From Rhodopirellula sp. (lineage in GTDB: Bacteria; Planctomycetota; Planctomycetia; Pirellulales; Thermoguttaceae), in NCBI GenBank assembly GCA_012728855.1, contig JAAYEH010000612.1, forward strand, positions 1 to 35,117: a stretch of DNA of 35,117 nt, given 5' to 3'. Positions 24,963-32,954 of the stretch are shown piece after piece. How positions within the stretch are numbered: the stretch's first letter is position 1; each line of letters opens with the position of its first letter. The notes below the pieces were generated by a model. That model did not search any database. It was not told the DNA's origin and saw only the letters and a list, made by a program, of their open reading frames with translations. The translations under genes and the position numbers were made by a program.

Positions 24963-25385
24963 TCAGCAGTGCTCGCAGAGAGGAATGAACTTGCTCCGCT
25001 TATCGAGAATCTGCGCGATCGTGACCCGGGAGAAGGCGGCCTCGATCGAGGCGTAGGCCTCGTCCAACTCGCGATGGAGAGGGCACAATCCCGTGTGCGA
25101 CGCCAATCCCAAGGGACACTTGCGAATCCGGTCGATCGGGCCGAAGGCGTTGATCACGTCGATCAATGGGATCTCTTCCGCCGGTCGAGCCAGCGAGTAT
25201 CCGCCGTGAGGCCCCGGTTGAGACCGCACCAGGCCCGCCTGAACCATCTGCTGCAAAACCCGGTGCAAATACCGGCGGGGAATCCGGGTCACCGCAGCTA
25301 CTTTGTCCGCCGACTGAGACGCATCCGGATTCTGGGCCAGGTAGACGATGGCGCGGAGCGCGTATTCGGCGGTCTTTTGAAGCAT
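24963..25385 (-). CDS. Rrf2-family transcriptional regulator, NsrR/IscR-like
   Basis: A 140-residue regulator. The N-terminal winged helix is typical of Rrf2 (LQKTAEYALRAIVYLA, RIPRRYLHRVLQQMVQAGLVRS, GPHGGYSLAR). Cluster-type cysteines are C90 and C101 (KCPLGLASHTGLCPLHRELDEAY), with a further C-E-H-C at the very end (C137, C140). NsrR and IscR usually bind their cluster with three closely spaced Cys; here the middle one is missing, so the ligand set is unusual. ATG at 25385 follows GGAGGGT. It lies between a quinol NO reductase and hemerythrin-ric, 43 bases after the first, so control by NO is likely. Confidence 0.88.
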   Translation of the reverse strand: MLQKTAEYALRAIVYLAQNPDASQSADKVAAVTRIPRRYLHRVLQQMVQAGLVRSQPGPHGGYSLARPAEEIPLIDVINAFGPIDRIRKCPLGLASHTGLCPLHRELDEAYASIEAAFSRVTIAQILDKRSKFIPLCEHC

Positions 25386-25428
25386 TATCCGATACCCTCC
25401 ACCATCGCATTCCTCTTTCAGGTCAGAA

Positions 25429-27819
25429 TCAGGACGTCGTTGCCACAAGCGCTTCTTCCGAGTCCTCGATCGGCTCTCCCAGGTCTTCGCGCCGGTCGGC
25501 GATCGACCAACCTGTCTTCAGTCCGGCCACGAACCAGCCGAAGCCGATCGCTCCGACGGCAAAAATCGTGTCGCCGATGACCCGCAACCAGCGGATGGCC
25601 TGCAACGTGTCGTCCTGGAGAAAGTCGGCGGAACGGGCGTACCACAGCCCGTGCTCGACGCTGGCCCATGTCTGCGCCAGGCCGACGGGCAGCACCGACA
25701 GCAGAACCATCAGGGCTAAGCCGATGTTGATCGCCCAGAACGAGAAGCTCAGCACACCGGTCCGCCAGACATTGTGAGTCGCCAGCCCCTTCAAACAAAA
25801 CAGCATCAGCCCCATTCCCAGCAATCCGTAGACGCCGAACAGCGCGGTGTGGCCGTGGACGGGCGTCGTGTTCAAGCCTTGCATGTAGTACAGCGCGATG
25901 GGTGGATTGATCAGGAAACCGAACAATCCCGCCCCCACCAGATTCCAGAAAGCGACGCCGACGAAGAAGTAGATCGGCCATTTGTACGCGCGGACCCAGG
26001 GCCGCGCCCGGCTAAGCGTGAGGTTTTCGTAGGCCTCGAAGCCGATGAGCACTAGCGGAACCACTTCCAGCGCGCTGAACGTGGCCCCCAACGCCAAAAT
26101 CGCCGTGGGCGTGCCAGTGAAGTAGAGATGGTGGAACGTGCCGATGATGCCGCCGGAGAGGAAAACCGTGCTGGAGAAGATCACGGCGGCAGTCGCCGTC
26201 ACCGTCCGCAAGAGTCCCATGCGCGTGAAAAGGAAGGCGATGACGACCGTGGCAAATACCTCGAAGAAACCTTCCACCCAGAGATGCACGACCCACCAGC
26301 GCCAATACTCGGCGATGGCGAGATTCGTCTGGCGTCCCCACATCACGCCTGCCCCGTAGAACAGCGCGATAGCGGCCGATGCCACGACGAACATCGCCAA
26401 GAGGTGCTTGTTCTCTTCTTTTTTGCGAAATGCCGGCGCCAATGCCCGGATCATCAATCCCAACCAAAGAAACAGCCCGACCAGAAGAAACAGTTGCCAG
26501 AAGCGTCCCAGATCGACATACTCGTAGCCCTGGTGCCCGAACCAATAGTTCATTTCCAGGCTCATCCGCTGACGGGTGGCAAACCAGGTGCCGAATAGCG
26601 TTCCGCCCACAATGATCAGCAAGCAGACGAAGAGGAGGTTCACGCCCGCCCGCTGGTATTTCGGCTCGCGGCCGGAGACGGCCGGTGCGATAAACAAGCC
26701 GGTGGCCAGCCAGGCGGTCGCGATCCAGAAGATCGCCAACTGCGTGTGCCAGGTTCGCGTGACCGAGTAGGGCAGCCATTCAGCCAGTGGAATTCCGTAG
26801 AACCCTTCTCCCTCGACGCCGTAGTGCGCCGTCACCGCGCCCAATCCCACCTGAACGACAATCAGAGCCGCGACGACCCAAAAGTACTTCAGCGTCGCCT
26901 GCATCGACGCCGTCGGCTTCAGCCCCAGCAGCGGATCTGAGGAGGGCAATGCCGTCGGCTCTTCCTCGCGGTTCTTCAGCACCGCATAGTACCAGGCCAA
27001 CGTACCGATCCCCGCCAGCAGCAGCACGAAACTGACCACCGACCAGACGACAATCGCTCCGCTGGGGCGGTTGCCGATCAGCGGTTCGGCCGGCCAGTTG
27101 TTGGTGTAGGTGATCGGCGGCGCGGCGGAGAGGCCCGCCGTGTCGACCGGATCGCCATCCACCGGTCGCTCGGTTCCGCATGCCCAGGCGGTCCAGAAGA
27201 AAAACGCATTGAGCAACCGTTGACGTTCCGGATCGCGGACCGTGCGTTTCGCGATGGCGTAGGCGTTGCGGAGTTCCGGCGGCGTCATGCCGCCATCGGC
27301 AAGCCCGACGACATCCGCCGGAAATTGCTCAGCCTCGCCGAAGATGGCGGCATAGTAGCGCCCCACCGCGTCGATGGCGGCGGCCCTGTCGGACGACACC
27401 ACAATCTCATCGCGACTGCGGTCGTAGGTGTTCGTGCGAATTTCATCGCGCAGCAGAGAACGCAACTCGGCCTGCTGCGGCCTTCCGAGGGCGTCATAAG
27501 GCTTGCCGTGGTCTTTCTCACTCCAGTGATTCAGCAGCCAAACACACTCCCGATGCAGCCAGTCGGCCGACCAATCGGGGGCGACATAGGCGCCGTGCCC
27601 CCAGATGCTCCCCAACTCCTGGCCGCCCAACGACTGCCAGACATTTTGCCCGTCGCGGATATCCTGCCCGCTGAAGAGAACCTCGCCCTTGTCGGCAACA
27701 ACCTTTTGCGGGATCGGGGGCGCCTGGCGATAGATCTCCCTGCCGTAATAACCCAACACGGCAAACGACGCAATGATCACCACCCAGAGGCCCAACCACA
27801 GTCTTTTGTATCCCATCAT
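25429..27819 (-). CDS. norB: Quinol-dependent nitric oxide reductase
   Basis: A 796-residue membrane enzyme that reduces 2 NO to N2O using quinol. The N-terminal part (about 1-220) is the extended periplasmic region of qNor and has no haem c motif, so cytochrome c is not the donor. The FFFWTAWACGT and TYTNNWP segments are typical. Later helices hold histidine ligands: RTWHTQLAIFW (haem b), VVHLWVEGFFEVF (metal site with the key Glu), TFHHLYFTG (non-haem iron) and VHGHTALFGVYG (haem b3). ATG at 27819 (or the next codon) follows AGGGAG. It heads a minus-strand cluster with the Rrf2 regulator, hemerythrin-like protein and ric. With no nitrite or N2O reductase nearby, NO detoxification is as likely as denitrification. 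Confidence 0.95.
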   Translation of the reverse strand: MMGYKRLWLGLWVVIIASFAVLGYYGREIYRQAPPIPQKVVADKGEVLFSGQDIRDGQNVWQSLGGQELGSIWGHGAYVAPDWSADWLHRECVWLLNHWSEKDHGKPYDALGRPQQAELRSLLRDEIRTNTYDRSRDEIVVSSDRAAAIDAVGRYYAAIFGEAEQFPADVVGLADGGMTPPELRNAYAIAKRTVRDPERQRLLNAFFFWTAWACGTERPVDGDPVDTAGLSAAPPITYTNNWPAEPLIGNRPSGAIVVWSVVSFVLLLAGIGTLAWYYAVLKNREEEPTALPSSDPLLGLKPTASMQATLKYFWVVAALIVVQVGLGAVTAHYGVEGEGFYGIPLAEWLPYSVTRTWHTQLAIFWIATAWLATGLFIAPAVSGREPKYQRAGVNLLFVCLLIIVGGTLFGTWFATRQRMSLEMNYWFGHQGYEYVDLGRFWQLFLLVGLFLWLGLMIRALAPAFRKKEENKHLLAMFVVASAAIALFYGAGVMWGRQTNLAIAEYWRWWVVHLWVEGFFEVFATVVIAFLFTRMGLLRTVTATAAVIFSSTVFLSGGIIGTFHHLYFTGTPTAILALGATFSALEVVPLVLIGFEAYENLTLSRARPWVRAYKWPIYFFVGVAFWNLVGAGLFGFLINPPIALYYMQGLNTTPVHGHTALFGVYGLLGMGLMLFCLKGLATHNVWRTGVLSFSFWAINIGLALMVLLSVLPVGLAQTWASVEHGLWYARSADFLQDDTLQAIRWLRVIGDTIFAVGAIGFGWFVAGLKTGWSIADRREDLGEPIEDSEEALVATTS

Positions 27820-27917
27820 CTCCCTTTCCCGTTGGAAGCGACAAATTCCGACTGAGCGGATCGTCGGCGAAACCTCGTTCCCACCCTCTTTGGGCAAGAA
27901 TCTTCCGCGTCGCACTG

Positions 27918-27951
27918 AAAAAAATGCACCATGATATGTAGAATTATTTTA
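27918..27951. promoter_or_regulatory. AT-rich control region upstream of norB
   Basis: An island of about 34 bases with very low GC between norB (minus) and the SHD1 gene (plus), in otherwise GC-rich DNA. On the minus strand it ends with TGCATTT, which resembles half of an NsrR site (GATGCATTT type), but the second half is poor. It is about 100 bases from the norB start. I see no firm -10/-35 pair for norB here. Confidence 0.3.
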
Positions 27952-28027
27952 CGCCGGCTGTTTCGGAGGTCAAGGGGCGTTCATCTTCTGCAATTGATGA
28001 AGGTCGGCGGCCAGAAAACGAAGTGCT

Positions 28028-28056
28028 TTGACGTTCCCGTGCCGCCGTCGTACAAT
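28028..28056 (+). promoter_or_regulatory. Sigma-70-type promoter of the SHD1 gene
   Basis: TTGACG (28028-28033) and TACAAT (28051-28056) are exactly 17 bases apart, each matching five of six consensus bases. Transcription would start near 28063, giving a leader of about 34 bases before ATG 28097. It is the strongest promoter match in the window. Confidence 0.65.
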
Positions 28057-28096
28057 GAACTTGCAGTTCTCTTAGGGGATGTCGTGGAGCCCGGTC

Positions 28097-29269
28097 ATGA
28101 CAACACATCGATTGCTGATTCTGACGTTGGTTTTGGCAGTGTCCACGCCAGGACTGGCCAAGGACAAAGAGCGGGTATGGACCGATAGCGCCGGAGTGCA
28201 GACCGAGGCCGAGTTTGTCCGAGTCCACGAGGGGAAGGTCATTCTGCGACGTGGCAATCGTATGCTCACCGTGACCTTCGATGGGCTCAGCGCCGCGGAT
28301 CAGCAATATGTCCGCGACGAACTCGCCGCCAAGGGGCAAAGCCACCTGTTGCCGTCGAACGATCAAGACGCGGTTGCCGACGCAGCGGCGTTTGGCCAGC
28401 CGGGCGAGATGCCCGCGGGCAATGCCGCCGCCGCTGCAGCCGGGTCACCGGCAGCCGATCGCGTACCGAGTGGAGGCAGGCCCGGCCGTGCTTTGCCCCC
28501 AGCCGTTGTCGCCGTCGAACCTTCACCTGCCTCGCCCGGTTCGCCTCGCGTGTGGAAGGACCAGGCGGGTCGACAGTTGGTAGCCGAATTTGTCGGCGTC
28601 GATGGCAATCAGGTGACTCTCATGAAAGACGGTCGGCGCGTACCCTGTTCGTTCGGCTCGCTCAGCCCAGTGGATCAGCAGTACGTCCGCAATGAACTGT
28701 TGCGACGCGGACAGGGGGATTTGATACCGAAACTCGTCGAGCAACCTGCTGCCACACCCACCGTCGCGGAGGAGCCACCGGCTTTGCCTGCCGCCGACCT
28801 GAGAATGCCGGGGGAGATGATTCCCGCTCCAAGCATCGTCCAACCGGCGGCGGATGCCCCCTCATTGGCCACGGAAACAGCCGCACCACCGGCCCAACAT
28901 CCGGCTCGAGACCTTTCGGCGGATTCCTCCGAGATGCCCTCGGCACCGCCAGCCGAACCATTCGCGCGTGACGAGCCGCTGCAAGAGGCTTCGGCTGAGC
29001 AGCCGCCAGCGACCGCGGCGACGAAAGCGGCCGAGGTCTCCGATTTTTCCTGCGGAAACTGCAACGAGCCGCTTCCTTTTCATTTCTCGCTCGGTCAGCG
29101 TTGTCCCAACTGCAAGGCCAGGGTTATGTATGAAGCGCCGGCCGGAGGGCCGGCGGCTCGCGCCGACAACATCGAGTTGCCGCGCTGGTGGCTTGCCATT
29201 GGAGGAGTCGGAGGGCTGTTTGCCGTCGCCGCCGCTTTCTTGCTCGGCGGCGGAAATCGTGACGAGTGA
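28097..29269 (+). CDS. Twin SHD1-domain protein with zinc ribbon and tail anchor
   Basis: A 390-residue protein. ATG at 28097 begins a clear signal peptide (MTTHRLLILTLVLAVSTPGLA) and follows GGAG by seven bases. Two SHD1 (SLA1 homology 1) repeats follow: about 24-75 (VWTDSAGVQTEAEFVRV, ending ADQQYVRDEL) and about 150-205 (VWKDQAGRQLVAEFVGV, ending VDQQYVRNEL). Then comes a Pro/Ala-rich stretch of about 110 residues. A zinc ribbon follows (CGNCNEPLPFHFSLGQRCPNC, two CxxC knuckles), and a C-terminal membrane helix (WWLAIGGVGGLFAVAAAFLLGG) ends four residues from the terminus. SHD1 is abundant in Planctomycetota, where its role is unproved; in yeast Sla1 it binds endocytic sorting signals. The gene has its own promoter and converges on the kinase gene. 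Confidence 0.85.
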   Translation: MTTHRLLILTLVLAVSTPGLAKDKERVWTDSAGVQTEAEFVRVHEGKVILRRGNRMLTVTFDGLSAADQQYVRDELAAKGQSHLLPSNDQDAVADAAAFGQPGEMPAGNAAAAAAGSPAADRVPSGGRPGRALPPAVVAVEPSPASPGSPRVWKDQAGRQLVAEFVGVDGNQVTLMKDGRRVPCSFGSLSPVDQQYVRNELLRRGQGDLIPKLVEQPAATPTVAEEPPALPAADLRMPGEMIPAPSIVQPAADAPSLATETAAPPAQHPARDLSADSSEMPSAPPAEPFARDEPLQEASAEQPPATAATKAAEVSDFSCGNCNEPLPFHFSLGQRCPNCKARVMYEAPAGGPAARADNIELPRWWLAIGGVGGLFAVAAAFLLGGGNRDE

Positions 29270-29331
29270 CCGGATTCTTTTCGGAATATAAACCTCCGAG
29301 GGTTTTCACGGCACCTGGCGCCCCGTTTGGA

Positions 29332-31299
29332 TCAGGTCAGATTTGCGAAGAAACCTTGCAACGCGACTGACAAACCCGCGACGACGGCAATCAAGAGCGC
29401 CAGCAGACAGGGAATCAGCGGGCGAAGACTTCGATGTCGATCCTGCTGAGGGTCGACAATGTATCGAAGCACATAACCGGCGGGAATCGCCAACATCGCC
29501 AGCCCGTACGCCGGCAGTAGCAAACCGCCGCCGAACTCCATGATGTCGCCGTCGCCAACGATCGGACCGACGGCGATCAGCAAAGGCGGCAGCACCAGAA
29601 GAAAGACACCGCTAAGGATAGCATGACGGCCCACCCGGCCGTGAATCGATTCTCCGCCGGTCTCGGCCACGGCGGCTGCCTTGGAATGTGTATACCGGGT
29701 TTGGGGCACTCGGCGATCGGCCACTTGATTCAGGGTGTCACGGTGGATCAACCAGAGCATGATGCCCAGCGGTCCGAGAAGGGCGTAGAGCAGCAGCAGT
29801 GGCGCCGACATCCCTCGGTTGTCGCCGCGCGCGATTGTTCCGGCGACCAGCAGGAGAATTCCCAATCCGAGCGCTGCTATGCCGAACTGGTGGACGTTTC
29901 GGTCGATGAGCGGGAACGAATCAAGGCCGGTCGGATGGCTCGCCGCCCACAACAGCAGGGCGAAAGCCCCGAGCACGGCCACCCCTCCCGTCCAAAGCAG
30001 TCCGAGACCCAACCGCCGCCAACGGCCTTTCGGTTGCATCGTGCCGAAGGTTTCCGGGAATGGGAGGGGCTTCGTCCGCGGCAAAGTAAGCGATTCGGCC
30101 TGCTGGTTGATGAGCGAGTGGGAGCCGGAGGGCGACGGTTGCTGAATTCGAGCCAGGTGGGCGTCCAGAACCGCGGCCAGTTCTTGAGCACTCTGGAACC
30201 GTCGCTGCGGATCCTTCTGGAGAAGGCAGTCGATAATCTCAGCCAGCCAGTGCGGCACCTCGGGATTCTGTTCAACAATCGGACGGGGTGTATCCTGTGT
30301 GACTCGCTTGATTACGTGGGCCAAGCTGTCGCCTCGGAACGGGCTGTGCCCCGCAGCCATGGCATACATTACCGAGCCGAGGCTGAACAGGTCGCTGTGA
30401 TGATCGACCCGCTCGCCGGATGCCTGCTCCGGCGACATGTACTGCGGCGTTCCCGAGATCTCACCGGTGCGTGTGACGGTGATGTCGTCGATCGCCCGCG
30501 CAAGCCCGAAATCGGTGATCTTGACCCGTTCGACACCATTCTCCAGCAGGATGTTCGCGGGCTTGATATCCCGGTGGATGAGGCCCTGTTTGTGCGCCGC
30601 CGCCAACCCTTCGGCGATCTGACGACTGATCCGCAGTATTTCCTCCAGTCGTAACGGTCCCGATCGATCAAGCTTATCCTGGAGTGACTGGCCGTCGACG
30701 CATTCCATCACAAGAAAAGGCGGAGCCGTCCGGCGGGCATCGGCGGGCGTGGCGGCGGATTCTTCCACGGCGTGAATGGTCACAATATGCGGATGACTGA
30801 CCGCCGCCGCGGCCCTGGCCTCCCGGAGAAACCTACGGCGGGCGTTGGGATTGGCCGCCAGTTGAGGGAGGAGAACCTTGACCGCGACGATGCGACTGAG
30901 TTTTGGATCGAAGGCTCGCAGGACGACTCCCATGCCGCCGCGCCCGATCACGTCGTGTACTTCGTACTGCCCCAGCGTGCCGAGGCAGCCGGCTTCTTCC
31001 GACGGGGCAAGAAAACCAAGCGACAACTCTTCCGCGGGGCGACGGCCACCGGTGGGGATTTCGAGAAAGCTGCCCGCATCTTCGTAGGCCCGCAGCAACG
31101 CCGCCACCCGCCGGCGTCGCTCGTCGTCCTCGCCGCAGACCTCAGCGAGGTAAGCCTCGCGCTCGGCCGAATTATTCTTCTCCAACGCTCGTAGAAACAG
31201 ACCTTCGATGGATTGCGGATCGACCGAAAGCCCGCCTGGTGGGGGCGTTGCAGCTTCATCCGAAACGCGGCTGGGCTTCTGGGGGTTGTTCGTCGACAT
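29332..31299 (-). CDS. Membrane Ser/Thr protein kinase
   Basis: A 655-residue Hanks-type kinase. The N-terminal 110 residues include a helical segment often found in planctomycete kinases (FLRALEKNNSAEREAYLAEVCGEDDERRRRV). The kinase domain runs from about 111 to 390: G119-R-G-G-M-G124 loop, K141, E160, catalytic loop H242-R-D244-I-K-P-A-N249, D263-F-G265, and SPEQ at 289-292 in place of APE. All catalytic residues are present. The C-terminal third (about 425-655) has six likely membrane helices, more than the single helix common in the family. The gene lies 104 bases after an ECF sigma gene on the same strand; this pairing is typical of planctomycete ECF groups regulated by kinases. Confidence 0.93.
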   Translation of the reverse strand: MSTNNPQKPSRVSDEAATPPPGGLSVDPQSIEGLFLRALEKNNSAEREAYLAEVCGEDDERRRRVAALLRAYEDAGSFLEIPTGGRRPAEELSLGFLAPSEEAGCLGTLGQYEVHDVIGRGGMGVVLRAFDPKLSRIVAVKVLLPQLAANPNARRRFLREARAAAAVSHPHIVTIHAVEESAATPADARRTAPPFLVMECVDGQSLQDKLDRSGPLRLEEILRISRQIAEGLAAAHKQGLIHRDIKPANILLENGVERVKITDFGLARAIDDITVTRTGEISGTPQYMSPEQASGERVDHHSDLFSLGSVMYAMAAGHSPFRGDSLAHVIKRVTQDTPRPIVEQNPEVPHWLAEIIDCLLQKDPQRRFQSAQELAAVLDAHLARIQQPSPSGSHSLINQQAESLTLPRTKPLPFPETFGTMQPKGRWRRLGLGLLWTGGVAVLGAFALLLWAASHPTGLDSFPLIDRNVHQFGIAALGLGILLLVAGTIARGDNRGMSAPLLLLYALLGPLGIMLWLIHRDTLNQVADRRVPQTRYTHSKAAAVAETGGESIHGRVGRHAILSGVFLLVLPPLLIAVGPIVGDGDIMEFGGGLLLPAYGLAMLAIPAGYVLRYIVDPQQDRHRSLRPLIPCLLALLIAVVAGLSVALQGFFANLT

Positions 31300-31403
31300 G
31301 GCTCTTTCCAGTGATGGTGAAACGGTCTGCCTCTACCATGTCATGCGATGGAATCGCCAGGCGCGCCTCATTCGCTTCCGGAATTCTTTTTTTTGGCGCA
31401 AGC

Positions 31404-31973
31404 TCAGTTCCCGCGATCCAATTCTCCACGAACTCGCTCGAAAAGCCATGCTTTGGAATACGCCCACCAGCGGGAGGCCGTCGCCCGGGAAATGCCGAGC
31501 GCCTGGGCCGCCTCCGATTCCCGCAAACCGGCGAAATATCGCAGCTTGACCAACTCGCACTTCTCCGGTTCGGCCCGCTCGAACTCCGCCAGCGCTGAAT
31601 CCAATGCCCTGATTTCCTCCGCGCCGGGGGCATCTTGAGAAACCGCGATCTCCGCCAGTTCGACCCGCTTCATGTCGCCGCCATGTTTCGCGCGGGCTTT
31701 CCGGCGGGCTTGTTCGACGAGGATGCGTCGCATCGCTTCGGCGGCCGCGCCGAAAAAGTGCCGCCGATTCTCCCAGGTACACTCGCTGCCGGATGTCAAC
31801 CGCAAAAAGACTTCATGCACCAAGGCGGTGGCCTGGAGCGTGTGGCCGGGAGATTCGTCTTTCATCTGCGCGGCGGCGAGTCGGCGGAGTTCGTCGTAGA
31901 CCAGCGGAAGCAACGCTTCCGTGCTTGCGCGGCCGCAGTCGATCGCCTTGAGAATGACGGTTACGTTGGACAT
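31404..31973 (-). CDS. ECF sigma factor, TIGR02999 type
   Basis: A 189-residue sigma-70-family factor. Region 2 runs from about 20 to 90 (LLPLVYDELRRLAAAQMKDE, ALVHEVFLRL, RRHFFGAAAEAMRRILVEQARRK). Region 4 lies at about 130-185 with helix-turn-helix LRESEAAQALGISRATASRWW. ATG at 31973 was chosen because GGAGG lies eight bases before it; a TTG further upstream has no such support. The family name (TIGR02999) is common in Planctomycetota and Acidobacteriota. No anti-sigma factor is adjacent; instead a Ser/Thr kinase follows, so control by phosphorylation is likely by family precedent. Its targets are unknown, and I saw no matching promoter motif in the window. Confidence 0.93.
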   Translation of the reverse strand: MSNVTVILKAIDCGRASTEALLPLVYDELRRLAAAQMKDESPGHTLQATALVHEVFLRLTSGSECTWENRRHFFGAAAEAMRRILVEQARRKARAKHGGDMKRVELAEIAVSQDAPGAEEIRALDSALAEFERAEPEKCELVKLRYFAGLRESEAAQALGISRATASRWWAYSKAWLFERVRGELDRGN

Positions 31974-32042
31974 GGACCGTGCCTCCAACTGACTCGCTGT
32001 TCTGAGGCAAACTCCGAGAATTGGCAGCGTTGCTCGGGCAGA

Positions 32043-32708
32043 TCACTCGCTTGCACCCTGCTCGGCCCGCAGAAAGAGTTCACCAAGTCGGAATTGAAAG
32101 CCAGGGAGCACATCACCGCCGTCTAGGATATCATCTTCTGTCAGGGTCGTGCAGTCTTCGGGCGAGGTATAGACGCGAGCCGATCGGTCTGCGGGGTCGA
32201 TCAACCACACCAGCCGAGATCCTCCCTCGAAGTATTCCCGAAGTCTGCGTTCCATTTCCGGCCTCGTGTTCCCTTCCGATAGGATTTCGACGGCCAGATC
32301 GGGAGCGATTGCCGGAAGGGGATCGGCGCGTGAAGGCTTTCCGCCTGGAAACCTCTCCCATCGCACGAAAGAGACGTCGGGAATGCGAACCTGCGAAGGG
32401 AGGACTCTCAACATGCCTCCTTCCCCAGCGGCCGCGCCGAGGGGGCGTCTGTCGAGATAAGCATTCAAGTAATGGAGTAAGATTCCAGCCAACACGGACT
32501 CGTAGTAGCCCACGATCTTCTCCACAAGAACGCCGTCGATGAGTTCGCAGAGCCGGCCCGTCTGCCGGTGGACTTCGAGTACATCCTCTTCCGTTGCCAT
32601 GCCCGGCGGCGGATGCAGCCGAACACGTTCCGCCGGGACGCTCAGGTGCTTGAGCATGTCGGCGACCGTCCAATGGGCAGGAAGCACCGTTGGCAATACG
32701 GTGGCCAT
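32043..32708 (-). CDS. Uma2-family PD-(D/E)XK protein
   Basis: A 221-residue protein of the Uma2 (DUF820) family, restriction-endonuclease-like. Motifs are CELIDGVLVEK near the start, VRIPDVSFVRW with the first active-site Asp, DLAVEILSEGN with the second acidic residue, and RRLREYFEGGSRLVWLIDP. The last motif often carries the catalytic Lys (K.REY); here the position appears as Arg, which might weaken nuclease activity. ATG at 32708 follows GAGGGT and gives the usual N-terminus; the frame continues upstream without family likeness. The family is greatly expanded in planctomycetes and cyanobacteria and its role is unproved. It lies 69 bases before the sigma factor on the same strand. A minus-strand TATACT at 32807-32802 may be its -10. 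Confidence 0.85.
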   Translation of the reverse strand: MATVLPTVLPAHWTVADMLKHLSVPAERVRLHPPPGMATEEDVLEVHRQTGRLCELIDGVLVEKIVGYYESVLAGILLHYLNAYLDRRPLGAAAGEGGMLRVLPSQVRIPDVSFVRWERFPGGKPSRADPLPAIAPDLAVEILSEGNTRPEMERRLREYFEGGSRLVWLIDPADRSARVYTSPEDCTTLTEDDILDGGDVLPGFQFRLGELFLRAEQGASE

Positions 32709-32954
32709 AGATATACCCTCCAAATCGCAATATGAATCCGGATCGAGCAGCGGCGGATTGGCCGTTCCTCTTCCACGATACCGGTTCATTGCCACCCAAC
32801 TAGTATAGTCGAACGACTTCGTGCCGAATACCCCTTGGTGGAAGCGCCTGCCGCAGGGCCGTTGCGATTCTACGTGCCGGGATCTCATTCCATGATCGGG
32901 GCAACTCAGTGGAGGCGGGCGATGATCGTCTGTGAGGACGCATCCTTGGCGACG

